DNA from: Methylococcaceae bacterium
GTDB taxonomy: Bacteria > Pseudomonadota > Gammaproteobacteria > Methylococcales > Methylococcaceae
Assembly: GCA_004299145.1 (NCBI GenBank)
Contig: SCQD01000174.1
Span: 1-32,028 of the forward strand
Direction: 5' to 3'
Length of the DNA: 32,028 nt
The translations under genes were made by a program, and so were the position numbers. Below are positions 22,064 through 31,082 of the stretch, piece by piece. How positions within the stretch are numbered: position 1 is the first letter of the stretch; every line of letters begins with the position of its first letter. The notes beneath the pieces are model-generated. The model searched no databases, was not told the DNA's origin, and saw only the letters and a list, made by a program, of their open reading frames with translations.

Positions 22064-22939
22064 ATGAATATCACTGCGGCAATGGTGAAGGAATTACGGG
22101 AACGCACCGGTTCCGGCATGATGGAATGTAAAAAAGCGCTGACAGAGGCCAATGGTGACATGGAAGCGGCTATCGAAAATATGCGCAAATCGGGTTTGGC
22201 CAAGGCCGATAAAAAAGCCGGGCGCGTGGCCGCCGAAGGCTGTGTCTGCGTGAAGCTGAGCGGTGACGGCAAAACCGCCGCCATGGTGGAGATCAACAGC
22301 GAAACGGATTTCGTCGCCAAGGCCGACGATTTCATCAAGTTCGCCAACGACGTTACCGATGCCCTGCTGGCAAATCCCGTGGCTGACCTGGAAGCACTGC
22401 AAGGCTTGTCGCTGGGTGGCGCCACGGTGGACGAAACGCGCCGCGCCCTGGTCGCCAAGCTGGGCGAAAACCTGTCGCTGCGCCGTTTCGAACGCTATAC
22501 CAGCGACGGCGTGTTGGCTGGTTACAGCCACGGCAGCCGCATCGGTGTGCTGGTGGAACTGAAAGGCGGCAGCGCTGAATTGGGCCGTGACATCGCCATG
22601 CACGTAGCCGCCAGCAAGCCGGTATGCGTCGACGAAAGCGGCGTGGCGCCGGAATTGATCGCCAGGGAAAAAGACATTTTTGTCGCGCAGGCGGCGGAAA
22701 GCGGCAAACCCGCGCAAATCGTGGAAAAAATGGTGCAGGGCCGCATCAGCAAATTCCTGGGCGAAATCACCCTGCTGGGTCAGCCTTTCGTGAAAAACCC
22801 GGATATCAGCGTAGCGGCTTTGCTCAAAGAGAAAGGCGCCGCCGTGACAGGCTTTACGCGCTATGAAGTGGGCGAAGGCATCGAAAAGGAAGAAAGCAAT
22901 TTTGCCGAAGAAGTGATGGCTCAGGTGCGCGGCTCCTGA
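22064..22939 (+). CDS. tsf: Translation elongation factor Ts
   Basis: A 291-residue guanine-nucleotide exchange factor for EF-Tu. The N-terminal UBA-like domain ([20 protein letters not shown]... [14 protein letters not shown]) is followed by the signature TDFVA (residues 81-85), whose Asp and Phe insert into EF-Tu near the Mg site. The dimerisation core and the C-terminal module ([20 protein letters not shown]) are complete. It follows rpsB after 125 bases, and a palindrome array separates it from pyrH. No strong Shine-Dalgarno is visible just before ATG 22064. Confidence 0.98.
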   Translation: MNITAAMVKELRERTGSGMMECKKALTEANGDMEAAIENMRKSGLAKADKKAGRVAAEGCVCVKLSGDGKTAAMVEINSETDFVAKADDFIKFANDVTDALLANPVADLEALQGLSLGGATVDETRRALVAKLGENLSLRRFERYTSDGVLAGYSHGSRIGVLVELKGGSAELGRDIAMHVAASKPVCVDESGVAPELIAREKDIFVAQAAESGKPAQIVEKMVQGRISKFLGEITLLGQPFVKNPDISVAALLKEKGAAVTGFTRYEVGEGIEKEESNFAEEVMAQVRGS

Positions 22940-22960
22940 GATTTTTCAGGGGGGCCGTTT

Positions 22961-23077
22961 TGAGCGGAACGGGGTTTAAACCCCGTTCCAAACGTTTGTA
23001 TACACCCGCGAGACTCTTCTGAGCGGGACGGGGTTTGAACCCCGTCCCAAACGTTTGTATATACCCACGAGACTCGT
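22961..23077. repeat. Two 59-bp tandem units, each holding an ACGGGGTTT palindrome
   Basis: Unit 1 (22961-23019) and unit 2 (23020-23077) differ at only a few positions. In unit 1 GGAACGGGGTTT is followed at once by its exact complement (a 24-base perfect palindrome, 22966-22989). In unit 2 GGGACGGGGTT and AACCCCGTCCC flank two bases. Both units continue with CCAAACGTTTGTATA and end CGAGACTC. They lie between tsf and pyrH with no gene in them. Confidence 0.85.
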
Positions 23078-23107
23078 TGTAAAACTTACCTGGTGATGCG
23101 CGCCAAA

Positions 23108-23178
23108 CGTTACGGACGGGGTGAATACCCCGTCCGGCCGGGGAAGCGTTGCGGACGGGGTGAATACCCCGTCCGGCC
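23108..23178. repeat. Two 32-bp units with GGACGGGGT-GAAT-ACCCCGTCC hairpins
   Basis: Units 23108-23139 and 23147-23178 are identical except for one base (CGTTACGG versus CGTTGCGG), with a 39-base period. Each contains a 9-bp stem GGACGGGGT / ACCCCGTCC around GAAT. The ACGGGGT...ACCCCGT core is shared with the two units just upstream, making four related hairpins in ~215 bases. The last ends 14 bases before the pyrH start, next to its ribosome-binding site. Confidence 0.85.
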
Positions 23179-23192
23179 ATAGGAATCAAACC

Positions 23193-23912
23193 ATGTCGCC
23201 ATTGAAATACCGCAGAATACTGCTCAAACTTAGCGGTGAAGCCTTGTTGGGCGAAGGCCGTTGCGGCATAGACGCAACGATACTCCAGCGCATCGCAACG
23301 GAAATTTGCGAACTTTGCCAAGCCGGAGTGCAAACCGCCGTGGTGATCGGCGGCGGCAACATTATCCGGGGCGCTGACAAAGCTTCCGAAGGGCTGGATC
23401 GGGTCACCAGCGACCACATGGGCATGCTGGCTACGGTGATCAACGCCCTGGCCATGCAGGATGCCATTGAACACGCAGGGGTTCCGGTGCGGGTGATGTC
23501 CGCGCTGAAAATCAACCAGGTATGTGAAGACTACATACGCCGCCGCGCCGTGCGCCACTTGGAAAAGGGCAGGGTAGTGGTGTTCGCCGCCGGCACCGGC
23601 AACCCGTTTTTTACCACGGATTCCGCAGCCAGCCTGCGCGCGGTGGAAATCAACGCCGAAATTCTCATCAAAGCCACCAAAGTCGACGGCGTTTATTCGG
23701 CCGACCCCTTGAAACATCCTGACGCTACTTTCTATTCGCGCCTCACTTACGATCAAGCCCTGGACCAGCGGCTCAACGTCATGGACGCCACGGCTTTGGT
23801 ATTGTGCCGCGATCATCGCATTCCGCTGCGGGTCATGAACGTGTTCGAAGACGGCGCGGTCATGCGTCTGGTGCGCGGCGAAGAAATCGGTTCATTGATT
23901 GAAGCAGGGTAA
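23193..23912 (+). CDS. pyrH: UMP kinase
   Basis: A 239-residue hexameric kinase of the amino-acid-kinase fold, converting UMP to UDP in pyrimidine synthesis. Motifs: [17 protein letters not shown] (Lys and Gly-rich phosphate site), [51 protein letters not shown] and [22 protein letters not shown] 23193 ([10 protein letters not shown]) has AGGA upstream; the open frame extends further back, but only through the palindromic repeats at 23108-23178, so those codons are not protein. frr follows 3 bases after its stop, giving a pyrH-frr operon. Confidence 0.98.
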   Translation: MSPLKYRRILLKLSGEALLGEGRCGIDATILQRIATEICELCQAGVQTAVVIGGGNIIRGADKASEGLDRVTSDHMGMLATVINALAMQDAIEHAGVPVRVMSALKINQVCEDYIRRRAVRHLEKGRVVVFAAGTGNPFFTTDSAASLRAVEINAEILIKATKVDGVYSADPLKHPDATFYSRLTYDQALDQRLNVMDATALVLCRDHRIPLRVMNVFEDGAVMRLVRGEEIGSLIEAG

Positions 23913-23915
23913 ACC

Positions 23916-24473
23916 ATGATTGACGATATTTTACAAAGCGCGACCGGCCGCATGGTCAAAAGCGTGGAATCACTGAAACACGAACTGGCCAAAATCCGCA
24001 CCGGGCGCGCCAATCCCAGTTTGCTGGATCACATTACGGTGAATTACTACGGGACGGAAAGCTCTTTGCTGAAAGTGGCGAACGTCAACGTGGAAGATTC
24101 CCGTACTTTGACCATTACGCCTTGGGATAAAGGCATGGTACCCGCCATCGAAAAAGCCATCATGACTTCGGATCTGGGCTTGAATCCGGTTACCTCGGGC
24201 ACCGTTATCCGCGTCCCCATGCCGGCACTGACCGAGCAACGCCGCAAAGATCTGGTCAAAGTCGTGCGTGCCGAGGGTGAAAACGGCCGCGTGGCGCTGC
24301 GCAATATCCGCCGCGATGCGATTTCCGAAGTCAAGGAAGCACTGAAGGAAAAGCTGGTGACCGAGGACGAAGACCGCCGCGCCCAGGAGCAAATTCAAAA
24401 GCTCACGGACAAATACGTCAAAGAGGTCGACAAGCTGTTGGAAGAAAAGGAAGCGGACCTGCTACAGATGTAG
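23916..24473 (+). CDS. frr: Ribosome recycling factor
   Basis: A 185-residue, tRNA-shaped factor that splits post-termination ribosomes with EF-G. The family sequence is complete: [94 protein letters not shown] and the C-terminal [13 protein letters not shown]. It starts 3 bases after pyrH. Its TAG stop (24471-24473) is formed by the first bases of a 23-bp-arm palindromic repeat, so a repeat insertion may have set the present C-terminus (…ADLLQM). Confidence 0.98.
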   Translation: MIDDILQSATGRMVKSVESLKHELAKIRTGRANPSLLDHITVNYYGTESSLLKVANVNVEDSRTLTITPWDKGMVPAIEKAIMTSDLGLNPVTSGTVIRVPMPALTEQRRKDLVKVVRAEGENGRVALRNIRRDAISEVKEALKEKLVTEDEDRRAQEQIQKLTDKYVKEVDKLLEEKEADLLQM

Positions 24474-24525
24474 GGTACGCTGTGCGTACCTTCATGCCTC
24501 GCAAGGTACGCACAGCGTACCCTAC
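24470..24525. repeat. 23-bp-arm palindrome (GTAGGGTACGC family), copy 1
   Basis: Arm 24470-24492 begins GTAGGGTACGCTGTGCGTAC and is perfectly complementary to 24503-24525, with a 10-base loop. The left arm overlaps the last four bases of the frr gene. A second copy is at 27646-27703 and a half-copy (GCGTACCCTACG) at 25500-25511. No T run follows, so it is not a standard terminator. The remaining gap to uppS (24526-24599) shows no clear promoter. Confidence 0.9.
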
Positions 24526-24599
24526 GCAGTAAATAGCAGATCCGTATATGCAGGGTATATTCGTTGTCGAAAATCGCCTTAAACCCAGTTTAGCCAACC

Positions 24600-25343
24600 G
24601 TGTCGATTAATCAGGCGAAGGACCACATACCGCGTCATCTCGCCATTATCATGGACGGCAACGGGCGCTGGGCCAAGCAACGTTTATTGCCGCGTACGGC
24701 GGGGCATACGGCGGGTATCGTCTCGGTGCGGAAAATCGTGCGCTATTGCGCCGACCAGGGCATCAAGGTACTTACCTTGTTCGCCTTCAGCCGCGAGAAT
24801 TGGCGGCGTCCCGTCGATGAAGTTTCCGTGCTGATGGATTTGTTTGTGGATGCTTTGTCCAGGGAAACCCAGCAATTACACGACAGAGGCATACGTTTGC
24901 AGGTGATCGGGGAGCGCAGCGCTTTCAACGAACGCTTGCAACGCCGCATCGCTGAATCGGAAGCCTTGACCGTCGGCAATACCGGCATGCACTTGGTGAT
25001 TGCCGGCAATTATGGCGGGCGCTGGGACATTCTTCAGGCTGCGCAGCAACTGGCCCATGCCGTGCAACAGGGCCGCTTGCAGCCGCATGAAATCAACGAA
25101 TCCCTGCTGGATCAACACCTGGCTACGGTAGGCTTGCCGGAACCGGATTTGTTGATCCGCACCGGCGGCGAACAGCGCATCAGCAATTTTCTGCTTTGGC
25201 AGATGGCCTATACCGAATTATATTTCACTCCCACCCTGTGGCCGGATTTCGACGAAGCACAACTGGCGTTGGCTTTGCAGGACTTTGCCGCGCGTGAACG
25301 TCGATTTGGCTATACCGGCGAGCAGGTGCAGGCGGGTATTTAA
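24600..25343 (+). CDS. uppS: Undecaprenyl diphosphate synthase (cis-prenyltransferase)
   Basis: A 247-residue enzyme that extends farnesyl diphosphate with eight IPP units to the C55 lipid carrier of peptidoglycan. Motifs: HLAIIMDGNGRWAKQR with catalytic Asp19, GHTAGIVSVRKIVRYC, LTLFAFSRENWRRP, NYGGRWDI, and the C-terminal PDLLIRTGGEQRISNFLLWQ with the basic and acidic residues that bind IPP. It starts at GTG 24600 without a good ribosome-binding site; no upstream ATG fits. It uses IPP made by the MEP pathway (Dxr and IspH are both in this window). Confidence 0.97.
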   Translation: MSINQAKDHIPRHLAIIMDGNGRWAKQRLLPRTAGHTAGIVSVRKIVRYCADQGIKVLTLFAFSRENWRRPVDEVSVLMDLFVDALSRETQQLHDRGIRLQVIGERSAFNERLQRRIAESEALTVGNTGMHLVIAGNYGGRWDILQAAQQLAHAVQQGRLQPHEINESLLDQHLATVGLPEPDLLIRTGGEQRISNFLLWQMAYTELYFTPTLWPDFDEAQLALALQDFAARERRFGYTGEQVQAGI

Positions 25344-25364
25344 AGTGGTATCGGTAAAATATTC

Positions 25365-25493
25365 ATCGTTCCCACGCTCGGCGTGGGAATGCAGCCCGCG
25401 ACGCTCTGCGTCGCGGTTTGGCCTTAAGCCTTCGGGCAAAGACGGGACGCAGAGCGTCCCAGGAGGCGTTCCCACGCCGAGCGTGGGAACGAT
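25365..25493. repeat. 129-bp nested palindrome with 25-bp perfect outer arms
   Basis: Outer arms 25365-25389 (starting ATCGTTCCCACGCTCGGCGT) and 25469-25493 are exact reverse complements. Inside, GACGCTCTGCGTC near 25399 and GACGCAGAGCGTC near 25446 form a second pair, and each word is itself nearly self-complementary. It fills most of the uppS-cdsA gap. A half-site of the GTAGGGTACGC repeat follows at 25500-25511. There is no coding potential. Confidence 0.9.
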
Positions 25494-25545
25494 AAAAAAG
25501 CGTACCCTACGTTTTTGCGTTTAATTCTTCAAAAGCAGACATCTC

Positions 25546-26436
25546 ATGCAAATATCGAAAAAGAACTCCAATAACAGCGTCGTCGACGCCGATAGCAAAC
25601 CTGATTTGACGCACAGAGTATTAACCGCCACGCTGGTTGCCGGGATAATTATCCCCGCAGTATGGTGGCTGCCCACTTTGTGGTTTGCCACCGTGTTTGG
25701 CGGCATTGCCGCACTGGCCGCCTGGGAATGGGCCGGCTTGTCGGCACTGGAATCCAAAGCCGGTCGGTGGCTTTACTGCGGGGCTTTTTTATTGAGCATG
25801 GTCAGCTATCACTATTGGCTGGCGTATTTATTCGACTGGTTCATGTGGCCGGTATTGGCCTGGTGGGTCGGTCTGGCTATCGCTTTGCGCCAGTTCCCGC
25901 AAAAACTGCTGCAATTAAAGCTGCCGGTAGCGGCTAAATTGCTGATGGGCTATTTTGTCCTGATGTCGGCCTGGATCATGTTTGTCTGGCTGCACGTCAA
26001 TTTCGGCGCCCAGCAAGTGCTGTATTTGCTGGTCTTGGTTGCTGTGGCGGATATGGCCGCCTATTTCGCCGGCAAACGCTGGGGGTTCACCAAATTACTG
26101 CCGGAAATCAGCCCCGGCAAAACGGTGGAAGGCCTGTATGGCGCTTTGGGTGGCGCTTTGCTGCTGGCCTTGCTGGTAGGCGGTTATTTCTACGGCTTTG
26201 CCAACCGCTGGGACGGCATGGTGTTCGGCGATTTTGTGCTGCTGTCGCTGATGACCGTGCTGGTATCGGTTTGTGGCGATATGTTCGAAAGCCTGCTCAA
26301 GCGTCAGCGCGGCGTGAAAGACAGCGGCACCTGGCTACCGGGCCACGGCGGCGTGCTGGACCGCATCGACAGCCTGCTGGCCGCTGTGCCTTTCTTTTAT
26401 GCCGGTTGCGCGCTGCGGGAGATTTTTTTCCGATGA
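25546..26436 (+). CDS. cdsA: Phosphatidate cytidylyltransferase (CDP-diacylglycerol synthase)
   Basis: A 296-residue inner-membrane enzyme making CDP-diacylglycerol from CTP and phosphatidate, the branch point to all phospholipids. About seven to eight hydrophobic segments are visible ([20 protein letters not shown] onward). The family signature lies in the C-terminal part: [35 protein letters not shown], and [20 protein letters not shown] followed by [15 protein letters not shown] with metal-binding Asp residues. The N-terminal ~20 residues are polar and not conserved, so a later start is possible. Its TGA overlaps the dxr ATG (ATGA at 26433-26436). Confidence 0.97.
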   Translation: MQISKKNSNNSVVDADSKPDLTHRVLTATLVAGIIIPAVWWLPTLWFATVFGGIAALAAWEWAGLSALESKAGRWLYCGAFLLSMVSYHYWLAYLFDWFMWPVLAWWVGLAIALRQFPQKLLQLKLPVAAKLLMGYFVLMSAWIMFVWLHVNFGAQQVLYLLVLVAVADMAAYFAGKRWGFTKLLPEISPGKTVEGLYGALGGALLLALLVGGYFYGFANRWDGMVFGDFVLLSLMTVLVSVCGDMFESLLKRQRGVKDSGTWLPGHGGVLDRIDSLLAAVPFFYAGCALREIFFR

Positions 26437-27617
26437 AGAAGGGTATTTGCATACTCGGCTCCACCGGCTCCATCGGCGTCAGCACGCTGGACGTGGTGGC
26501 GCGTCACCCCGATCAGTACCGGGTCGTGGCGCTGACCGCCAATAAGAACGGCGATTTATTGTTGGAGCAGTGTCTACAGCATCGACCGGATTACGCCGTA
26601 TTGCTGGATACTGCGCAGGCGCAAGACTTTCCGGCGCGTCTACAAGCCGCTGGACTTACCAGCACACAAGTGCTGAGCGGCACCGAGGCCCTGCAAAAAG
26701 TGGCGGTGCTGCCGGAAGTGGACGCAGTGATGGCCGCTATCGTCGGCGCAGCCGGACTGCTGCCTACCCTGGCTGCGGCTGAAGCGGGCAAACACGTACT
26801 GTTGGCCAACAAAGAAGCGCTGGTGATGTCCGGGCCGTTGTTCATGCAGGCCGTGGCGCGTGCCAACGCCACCTTGCTGCCCATCGACAGCGAACACAAC
26901 GCCATTTTTCAGTGCATGCCGGCCAATTACCGCGCCGGTTCCAGGGCCAAGGCCGCGCGCCGCATACTGCTCACCGCATCCGGCGGTCCTTTCCTCAACA
27001 CGCCGCTGGATCAATTGCACGACGTCACCCCGGACCAGGCTTGCGCCCATCCCAAATGGGACATGGGCCGCAAAATTTCCGTCGATTCCGCCACCATGAT
27101 GAATAAAGGGCTGGAGTTGATCGAAGCCTGCCTGCTGTTCAACATGGCGCCGGATGACATTCAGGTGGTGATACACCCGCAGAGCATCATCCACTCGCTG
27201 GTCGATTACGTCGACGGCACGGTACTGGCGCAAATGGGCAATCCCGACATGCGCGTGCCCATCGCCCACGCCCTGGCCTGGCCGGAGCGCTTCGAGTCCG
27301 GCGTCGCGCCGCTGGACTTGTTCGCGGTCGGACAGTTGAATTTCATGGCGCCCGATTTCGCCCGCTTCCCCTGTCTGCGCCTGGCATACCAGGCCATACG
27401 CGCCGGCGGCATCATGCCTGCCGTGCTCAACGCGGCCAACGAAATCGCCGTCGAATGGTTTTTGGACGGCCGTTTGCGCTTCACGCAGATTCCCGCCGTT
27501 ATCGAACACACCATGCAGCAATTCACGGCGGATGCCGCCGACTCGATCGACCACATTCTGCAAGCCGACGCGGCGGCCCGACGCCAGGCACGTGACTATA
27601 TTGAACAATTACCTTGA
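26433..27617 (+). CDS. dxr: 1-deoxy-D-xylulose 5-phosphate reductoisomerase
   Basis: A 394-residue NADPH-dependent enzyme for the committed MEP-pathway step (DXP to MEP). The nucleotide-binding [19 protein letters not shown] is at the N-terminus. The catalytic and metal-binding segments are intact: [71 protein letters not shown], and NAANEIAV near the C-terminus. ATG 26433 overlaps the cdsA stop by four bases, so the pair is translationally coupled. DXP is also used by PdxJ (9464). Confidence 0.98.
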   Translation: MKKGICILGSTGSIGVSTLDVVARHPDQYRVVALTANKNGDLLLEQCLQHRPDYAVLLDTAQAQDFPARLQAAGLTSTQVLSGTEALQKVAVLPEVDAVMAAIVGAAGLLPTLAAAEAGKHVLLANKEALVMSGPLFMQAVARANATLLPIDSEHNAIFQCMPANYRAGSRAKAARRILLTASGGPFLNTPLDQLHDVTPDQACAHPKWDMGRKISVDSATMMNKGLELIEACLLFNMAPDDIQVVIHPQSIIHSLVDYVDGTVLAQMGNPDMRVPIAHALAWPERFESGVAPLDLFAVGQLNFMAPDFARFPCLRLAYQAIRAGGIMPAVLNAANEIAVEWFLDGRLRFTQIPAVIEHTMQQFTADAADSIDHILQADAAARRQARDYIEQLP

Positions 27618-27645
27618 TAATAATTTTCCGATCCGGCTTATCGAT

Positions 27646-27703
27646 GTAGGGTACGCTGTGCGTACCGTTCGACGCCCTCGAAGGTACGCACGGCGTACCC
27701 TGC
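27646..27703. repeat. GTAGGGTACGC-family palindrome, copy 2
   Basis: GTAGGGTACGCTGTGCGTAC... (27646-27666) pairs with 27683-27703 over 21 positions, the two departures from perfect pairing being T-G wobbles. The left arm matches copy 1 at 24470 exactly over 21 bases, while the loop differs (GTTCGACGCCCTCGAA). It sits in the dxr-rseP gap. Confidence 0.9.
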
Positions 27704-27770
27704 GAGATTGGCTCGATACCTGCCATGTCACGCCATTCAGAGCAGTTGTTTCTGACCCAATCTAAAACCT

Positions 27771-29120
27771 ATGCATACCCTGTTTTTCTTTCTGTTGGCG
27801 CTGACGGTATTGGTAGCCTTCCACGAACTCGGCCATTACTGGGTGGCCAAGCGGCTGGGGGTAAAAGTGCTGCGCTTTTCCATCGGCTTCGGCTCGGTGT
27901 TGTGGCGTTACCAGAAACAGCCCGACGACACCGAATTTACGCTTTCCGCCATCCCTTTGGGTGGTTACGTGAAAATGGCCGACGAGCGGGAAGGGCCTGT
28001 GGACGAGGCCGATTTGCCGCGCGCATTCAACCGGCAGGCGTTGTGGATACGCGCTGCGGTAGTGGCGGCCGGACCACTGGCCAATTTGGGCTTGGCGATT
28101 GCCCTGATCTGGCTGGTGCTGGTATTGGGCGAAATCGGCGCCCGCCCGGTGCTGGGGCCACCGGAACCCAACGGTCTGGCGGCCCAGGCCGGGTTTGCCG
28201 CAGGGGACGAAATCACCGCCGTGGCGCAGCGTTCCACGCCCACCTGGTTTCAAGTCTGGGGCTATTTGCAGGAACTGTCGGTCGACAGCGGCCCCATCGT
28301 CGTGAGCGTTACCACCGCCGACGGTGCCACGGCCGAACGTGTGTTGCAGGTTGCGCCGGAAATGGCGGGACACCCGGATCTGTTTGCCAAAGCGCTGGGA
28401 TTCAAACCCTGGGAGCCCAAGCTGGCGGCAGTGCTGGATAAAGTGGTGCCGGATGGCGCCGCCGCCCAGGCCGGCTTGCAAACCGGCGATCATTTGCTCA
28501 AAGCCGACGCTAACCCCATCGAAAACTGGCATCGCTGGGTCGACTACGTGCGGCAGCGGCCGGAGCAGGCCATCGAACTGGTCTTTGAGCGCGACGGCGT
28601 GCGCATGAACGCGACGATACGCCCCAAAGCCGTCACGGAAAACAACGAAACGGTGGGTAAAATCGGCGCGACCGTGTTGATCCCCGACGACGTCAAAGCG
28701 CAAATCCAGACCGAATACCGCTTGGGACCCTGGCCGGCCTTGCAGGAAGCCACGCGGCGCACGGCCGAATATTCCTGGTTGACGCTGAAAATGATAGGCC
28801 GCATGTTTACCGGCGAAGCCGCGCTGGACAACCTCAGCGGCCCGATCAGCATCGCCCAGTACGCCGGCCAGTCCGCCAGCATGGGCTGGACCCAGTTTCT
28901 CAAATTTCTGTCCGTCGTCAGCATCAGCCTGGGCGTGCTCAATCTGCTGCCCATACCGGTGCTGGACGGCGGTCATCTGGCTTTTTTCCTGGCGGAAGCC
29001 ATCCAGGGACGCCCGCTGTCGGAATCAGCCATGGCTTTATTTCAGCGCATCGGCATGGCCTTTTTGATTTTCCTGATGGGCCTGGCGATGCTGCTGGACA
29101 TTCAGCGTTTATTTACTTGA
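27771..29120 (+). CDS. rseP: Site-2 intramembrane zinc protease RseP
   Basis: A 449-residue inner-membrane metalloprotease that makes the second cut in anti-sigma-E (RseA) during envelope stress and clears signal peptide remnants. The zinc motif HELGH is His18, Glu19, His22 in the first membrane helix, and the third ligand lies in the LDG motif (VLDGGH, Asp399). Two PDZ domains sit between (around GLAAQAGFAAGDEITAV and GAAAQAGLQTGDHLLKA). The GGYVKM membrane-re-entrant segment is present. No strong ribosome-binding site precedes ATG 27771. In most relatives bamA, skp and lpxD follow; here dsbC-like and OYE genes follow instead. Confidence 0.97.
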   Translation: MHTLFFFLLALTVLVAFHELGHYWVAKRLGVKVLRFSIGFGSVLWRYQKQPDDTEFTLSAIPLGGYVKMADEREGPVDEADLPRAFNRQALWIRAAVVAAGPLANLGLAIALIWLVLVLGEIGARPVLGPPEPNGLAAQAGFAAGDEITAVAQRSTPTWFQVWGYLQELSVDSGPIVVSVTTADGATAERVLQVAPEMAGHPDLFAKALGFKPWEPKLAAVLDKVVPDGAAAQAGLQTGDHLLKADANPIENWHRWVDYVRQRPEQAIELVFERDGVRMNATIRPKAVTENNETVGKIGATVLIPDDVKAQIQTEYRLGPWPALQEATRRTAEYSWLTLKMIGRMFTGEAALDNLSGPISIAQYAGQSASMGWTQFLKFLSVVSISLGVLNLLPIPVLDGGHLAFFLAEAIQGRPLSESAMALFQRIGMAFLIFLMGLAMLLDIQRLFT

Positions 29121-29140
29121 GTTTTACCCGGATACCAGAC

Positions 29141-29929
29141 ATGAAAAATCGGATTGGAACAGTCATTGCCGTTGGTTTAATGTTGATGGCCGCTGCCGTC
29201 GGCGCGGACGAGGCGAAAAGCAGCGATGCCAACAAAGCCATCACGGACGCCTTGCTCAAAGTATTTCCCAACACCCAGGCCGAGTCCATCAAGCCTTCCG
29301 AAGTGCCGGGATTGTACGAGGTCGTGGTAGGGCCGACCTTGCTTTACATGTCAGCCGACGGGCGTTACCTGATGCAGGGCAAGCTGATCGACATCGAAGC
29401 GCGCGAAGACGTCACCGAACCCAAGCTGGCCGCCGCCAGGGTGCAGGCGCTCAACAAAGTCGGCGAGAGCAAGATGATCATCTTCGGCGCCAAGCCCGCC
29501 AAATACACCGTATCGGTGTTTACCGACATCGATTGCGGCTATTGCCGCAAATTGCACTCGGAAATCGACCAGTACCTGGCTCAGGGCATTACCGTGCGCT
29601 ACTTGTTTTTCCCCAGAGCCGGCGAAGACTCCGAGTCGTACCGCAAAGCCGTCTCGGTCTGGTGTGCCAAAGACCGCAATACCGCCTTGACCCAGGCCAA
29701 GCGCGACCAGCCGGTAGAACGCAAGGAATGCGAAAACCCGGTGCTGCAACACATGGACCTGGCCAAAGCCATGGGCACCAACGGCACGCCGATGATTGTC
29801 ACGGAAGGCGGGGAAATCATTCCGGGATATGTCAATGCCAAACAACTGGTGCAGATGCTGGCCTTCGAAAAATCCGGCCAAAAAGTCAGCACAGAAGGAG
29901 CTAAAGCCGACGGTGTGAAAAAGCCTTAA
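29141..29929 (+). CDS. dsbC: DsbC-like periplasmic thiol:disulfide isomerase
   Basis: A 262-residue periplasmic protein with a signal peptide (residues 1-22, MKNRIGTVIAVGLMLMAAAV-GA), an N-terminal DsbC/DsbG dimerisation domain at ~30-100 (VPGLYEVVVGPTLLYMSADG, YLMQGKLIDIEARED) and a thioredoxin fold. The active site is Cys132-Gly-Tyr-Cys135 (FTDIDCGYCRKLH), the cis-proline loop Thr216-Pro217 (NGTPMIV) is DsbC-like, and Cys175/Cys197 match the structural disulfide of DsbC. It would reshuffle wrong disulfides in exported proteins, kept reduced by DsbD. ATG 29141 was chosen over an upstream TTG at 29117 that overlaps rseP. The Gly-Tyr pair between the cysteines favours DsbC over DsbG. Confidence 0.93.
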   Translation: MKNRIGTVIAVGLMLMAAAVGADEAKSSDANKAITDALLKVFPNTQAESIKPSEVPGLYEVVVGPTLLYMSADGRYLMQGKLIDIEAREDVTEPKLAAARVQALNKVGESKMIIFGAKPAKYTVSVFTDIDCGYCRKLHSEIDQYLAQGITVRYLFFPRAGEDSESYRKAVSVWCAKDRNTALTQAKRDQPVERKECENPVLQHMDLAKAMGTNGTPMIVTEGGEIIPGYVNAKQLVQMLAFEKSGQKVSTEGAKADGVKKP

Positions 29930-29944
29930 ATCCGGCCTGCCATC

Positions 29945-31063
29945 ATGAACATTAATCCCGACCTGCTTTTCGCTCCCTATGTTTTGGGGGCCATTACGTT
30001 GCGCAACCGCCTGGTTATGGCGCCGCTGACCCGCTGCCGCGCCGGTCAGCCTGGCAATGTGCCGACTCCGTTGAACGCCGAATATTACCGTCAGCGGGCG
30101 TCCGCTGGATTGATCATCAGCGAAGCGACGCAAGTGTGCCAGACAGGGCAGGGCTATCCTGCGACGCCGGGCATACACACGGCGGAACAAGTCGCCGGCT
30201 GGCGCATGGTGACCGATGCCGTACACGCCGCGGGCGGCAGAATTTTTATGCAGCTTTGGCACGTGGGGCGCGTTTCACACCCGGCCTATCAACCCGGTCA
30301 TGGATTGCCGGTGGCGCCTTCCGCCATCGCGGCGGCGGGGAAGGTCAGGTTTATCGATGCAAATGGGCAAATTGCCGAAGCCCCACTCCCCACTCCGCGC
30401 GCTTTGGCTTTAGAGGAATTGCCGGGCATCGCGCGGCAATACGCCGAGGCCGCCCGGAATGCATTGCAGGCCGGTTGCGATGGTGTGGAAGTGCACAGCG
30501 CCAACGGCTATTTGCTCGATCAGTTTCTTAATTCGCACAGCAACCGGCGTTGCGATGCTTATGGCGGTTCCGCGCCCAATCGTGTGCGGCTGCTTTTGGA
30601 AGTGGTGCGGGCAGTATGCGAGGTATGGGGCGCCGAGCGGGTAGGGGTGCGCTTATCGCCGCTGGGTAACTTCAACGATGTGGCGGACGACAATCCGCCG
30701 GAAACGTTCGGCTACGCGGCGGAGCGCTTGGATGAGCTGGGACTGGCTTATTTACACTTGGTGGAGCCCGGACACGCCGGTAGCGCACCGTTTGCCGCCG
30801 TGCCCGGCAGCGAGGCCGTCATGGCGCTGATGCGTGAAAAATTCCGGGGAACATTGCTGGTGTGCGGCGGTTATGACCGCGGCAAGGCCGAGGCAGCCCT
30901 GGCCCATGGCCGCGCCGATTTGATCGGCTTCGGGCGCTCGTTCATCGCCAATCCCGACCTGCCGGAACGGCTGCGGCGCCGGGCGGCGCTGAATACGCCG
31001 GATCCGGCTACGTTTTATGGCGGGGGTGCGGCGGGATATGTGGACTATCCCGCTCTGGCTTAA
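29945..31063 (+). CDS. Old Yellow Enzyme family NADH:flavin oxidoreductase
   Basis: A 372-residue FMN enzyme of the NemA/OYE class, which reduces activated C=C bonds and in NemA-type members also nitro compounds and electrophiles. The FMN-tuning threonine is in MAPLTRCRAG (Thr29), substrate-binding His184 and Asn187 with Tyr189 are in the HSANGYLLDQFL motif, and MQLWHVGRVSHP, DAYGGSAPNRVRLLLEVV, VRLSPLGNFNDVADDNP, LHLVEP and GFGRSFIANPDL are all as in the family. It starts 15 bases after dsbC, suggesting co-transcription, though no functional link is obvious. No regulator such as NemR is next to it. Confidence 0.93.
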   Translation: MNINPDLLFAPYVLGAITLRNRLVMAPLTRCRAGQPGNVPTPLNAEYYRQRASAGLIISEATQVCQTGQGYPATPGIHTAEQVAGWRMVTDAVHAAGGRIFMQLWHVGRVSHPAYQPGHGLPVAPSAIAAAGKVRFIDANGQIAEAPLPTPRALALEELPGIARQYAEAARNALQAGCDGVEVHSANGYLLDQFLNSHSNRRCDAYGGSAPNRVRLLLEVVRAVCEVWGAERVGVRLSPLGNFNDVADDNPPETFGYAAERLDELGLAYLHLVEPGHAGSAPFAAVPGSEAVMALMREKFRGTLLVCGGYDRGKAEAALAHGRADLIGFGRSFIANPDLPERLRRRAALNTPDPATFYGGGAAGYVDYPALA

Positions 31064-31082
31064 ATTGCCCAAGGAAATGGTG

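Noticed and set aside
22961-23178. Repeat array considered as a CRISPR locus
   Set aside because: The units are palindromic, vary in period (59 and 39 bases), and have repeated rather than unique spacers. No cas genes are near.
23121-23192. N-terminal extension of pyrH
   Set aside because: The extra 24 codons are encoded by palindromic repeat DNA, while the ribosome-binding site and family N-terminus are at 23193.
24470-24525. Palindrome after frr considered as an intrinsic terminator
   Set aside because: The stem is strong, but there is no T tract after it, and the same element recurs in another operon gap, which fits a dispersed repeat better.
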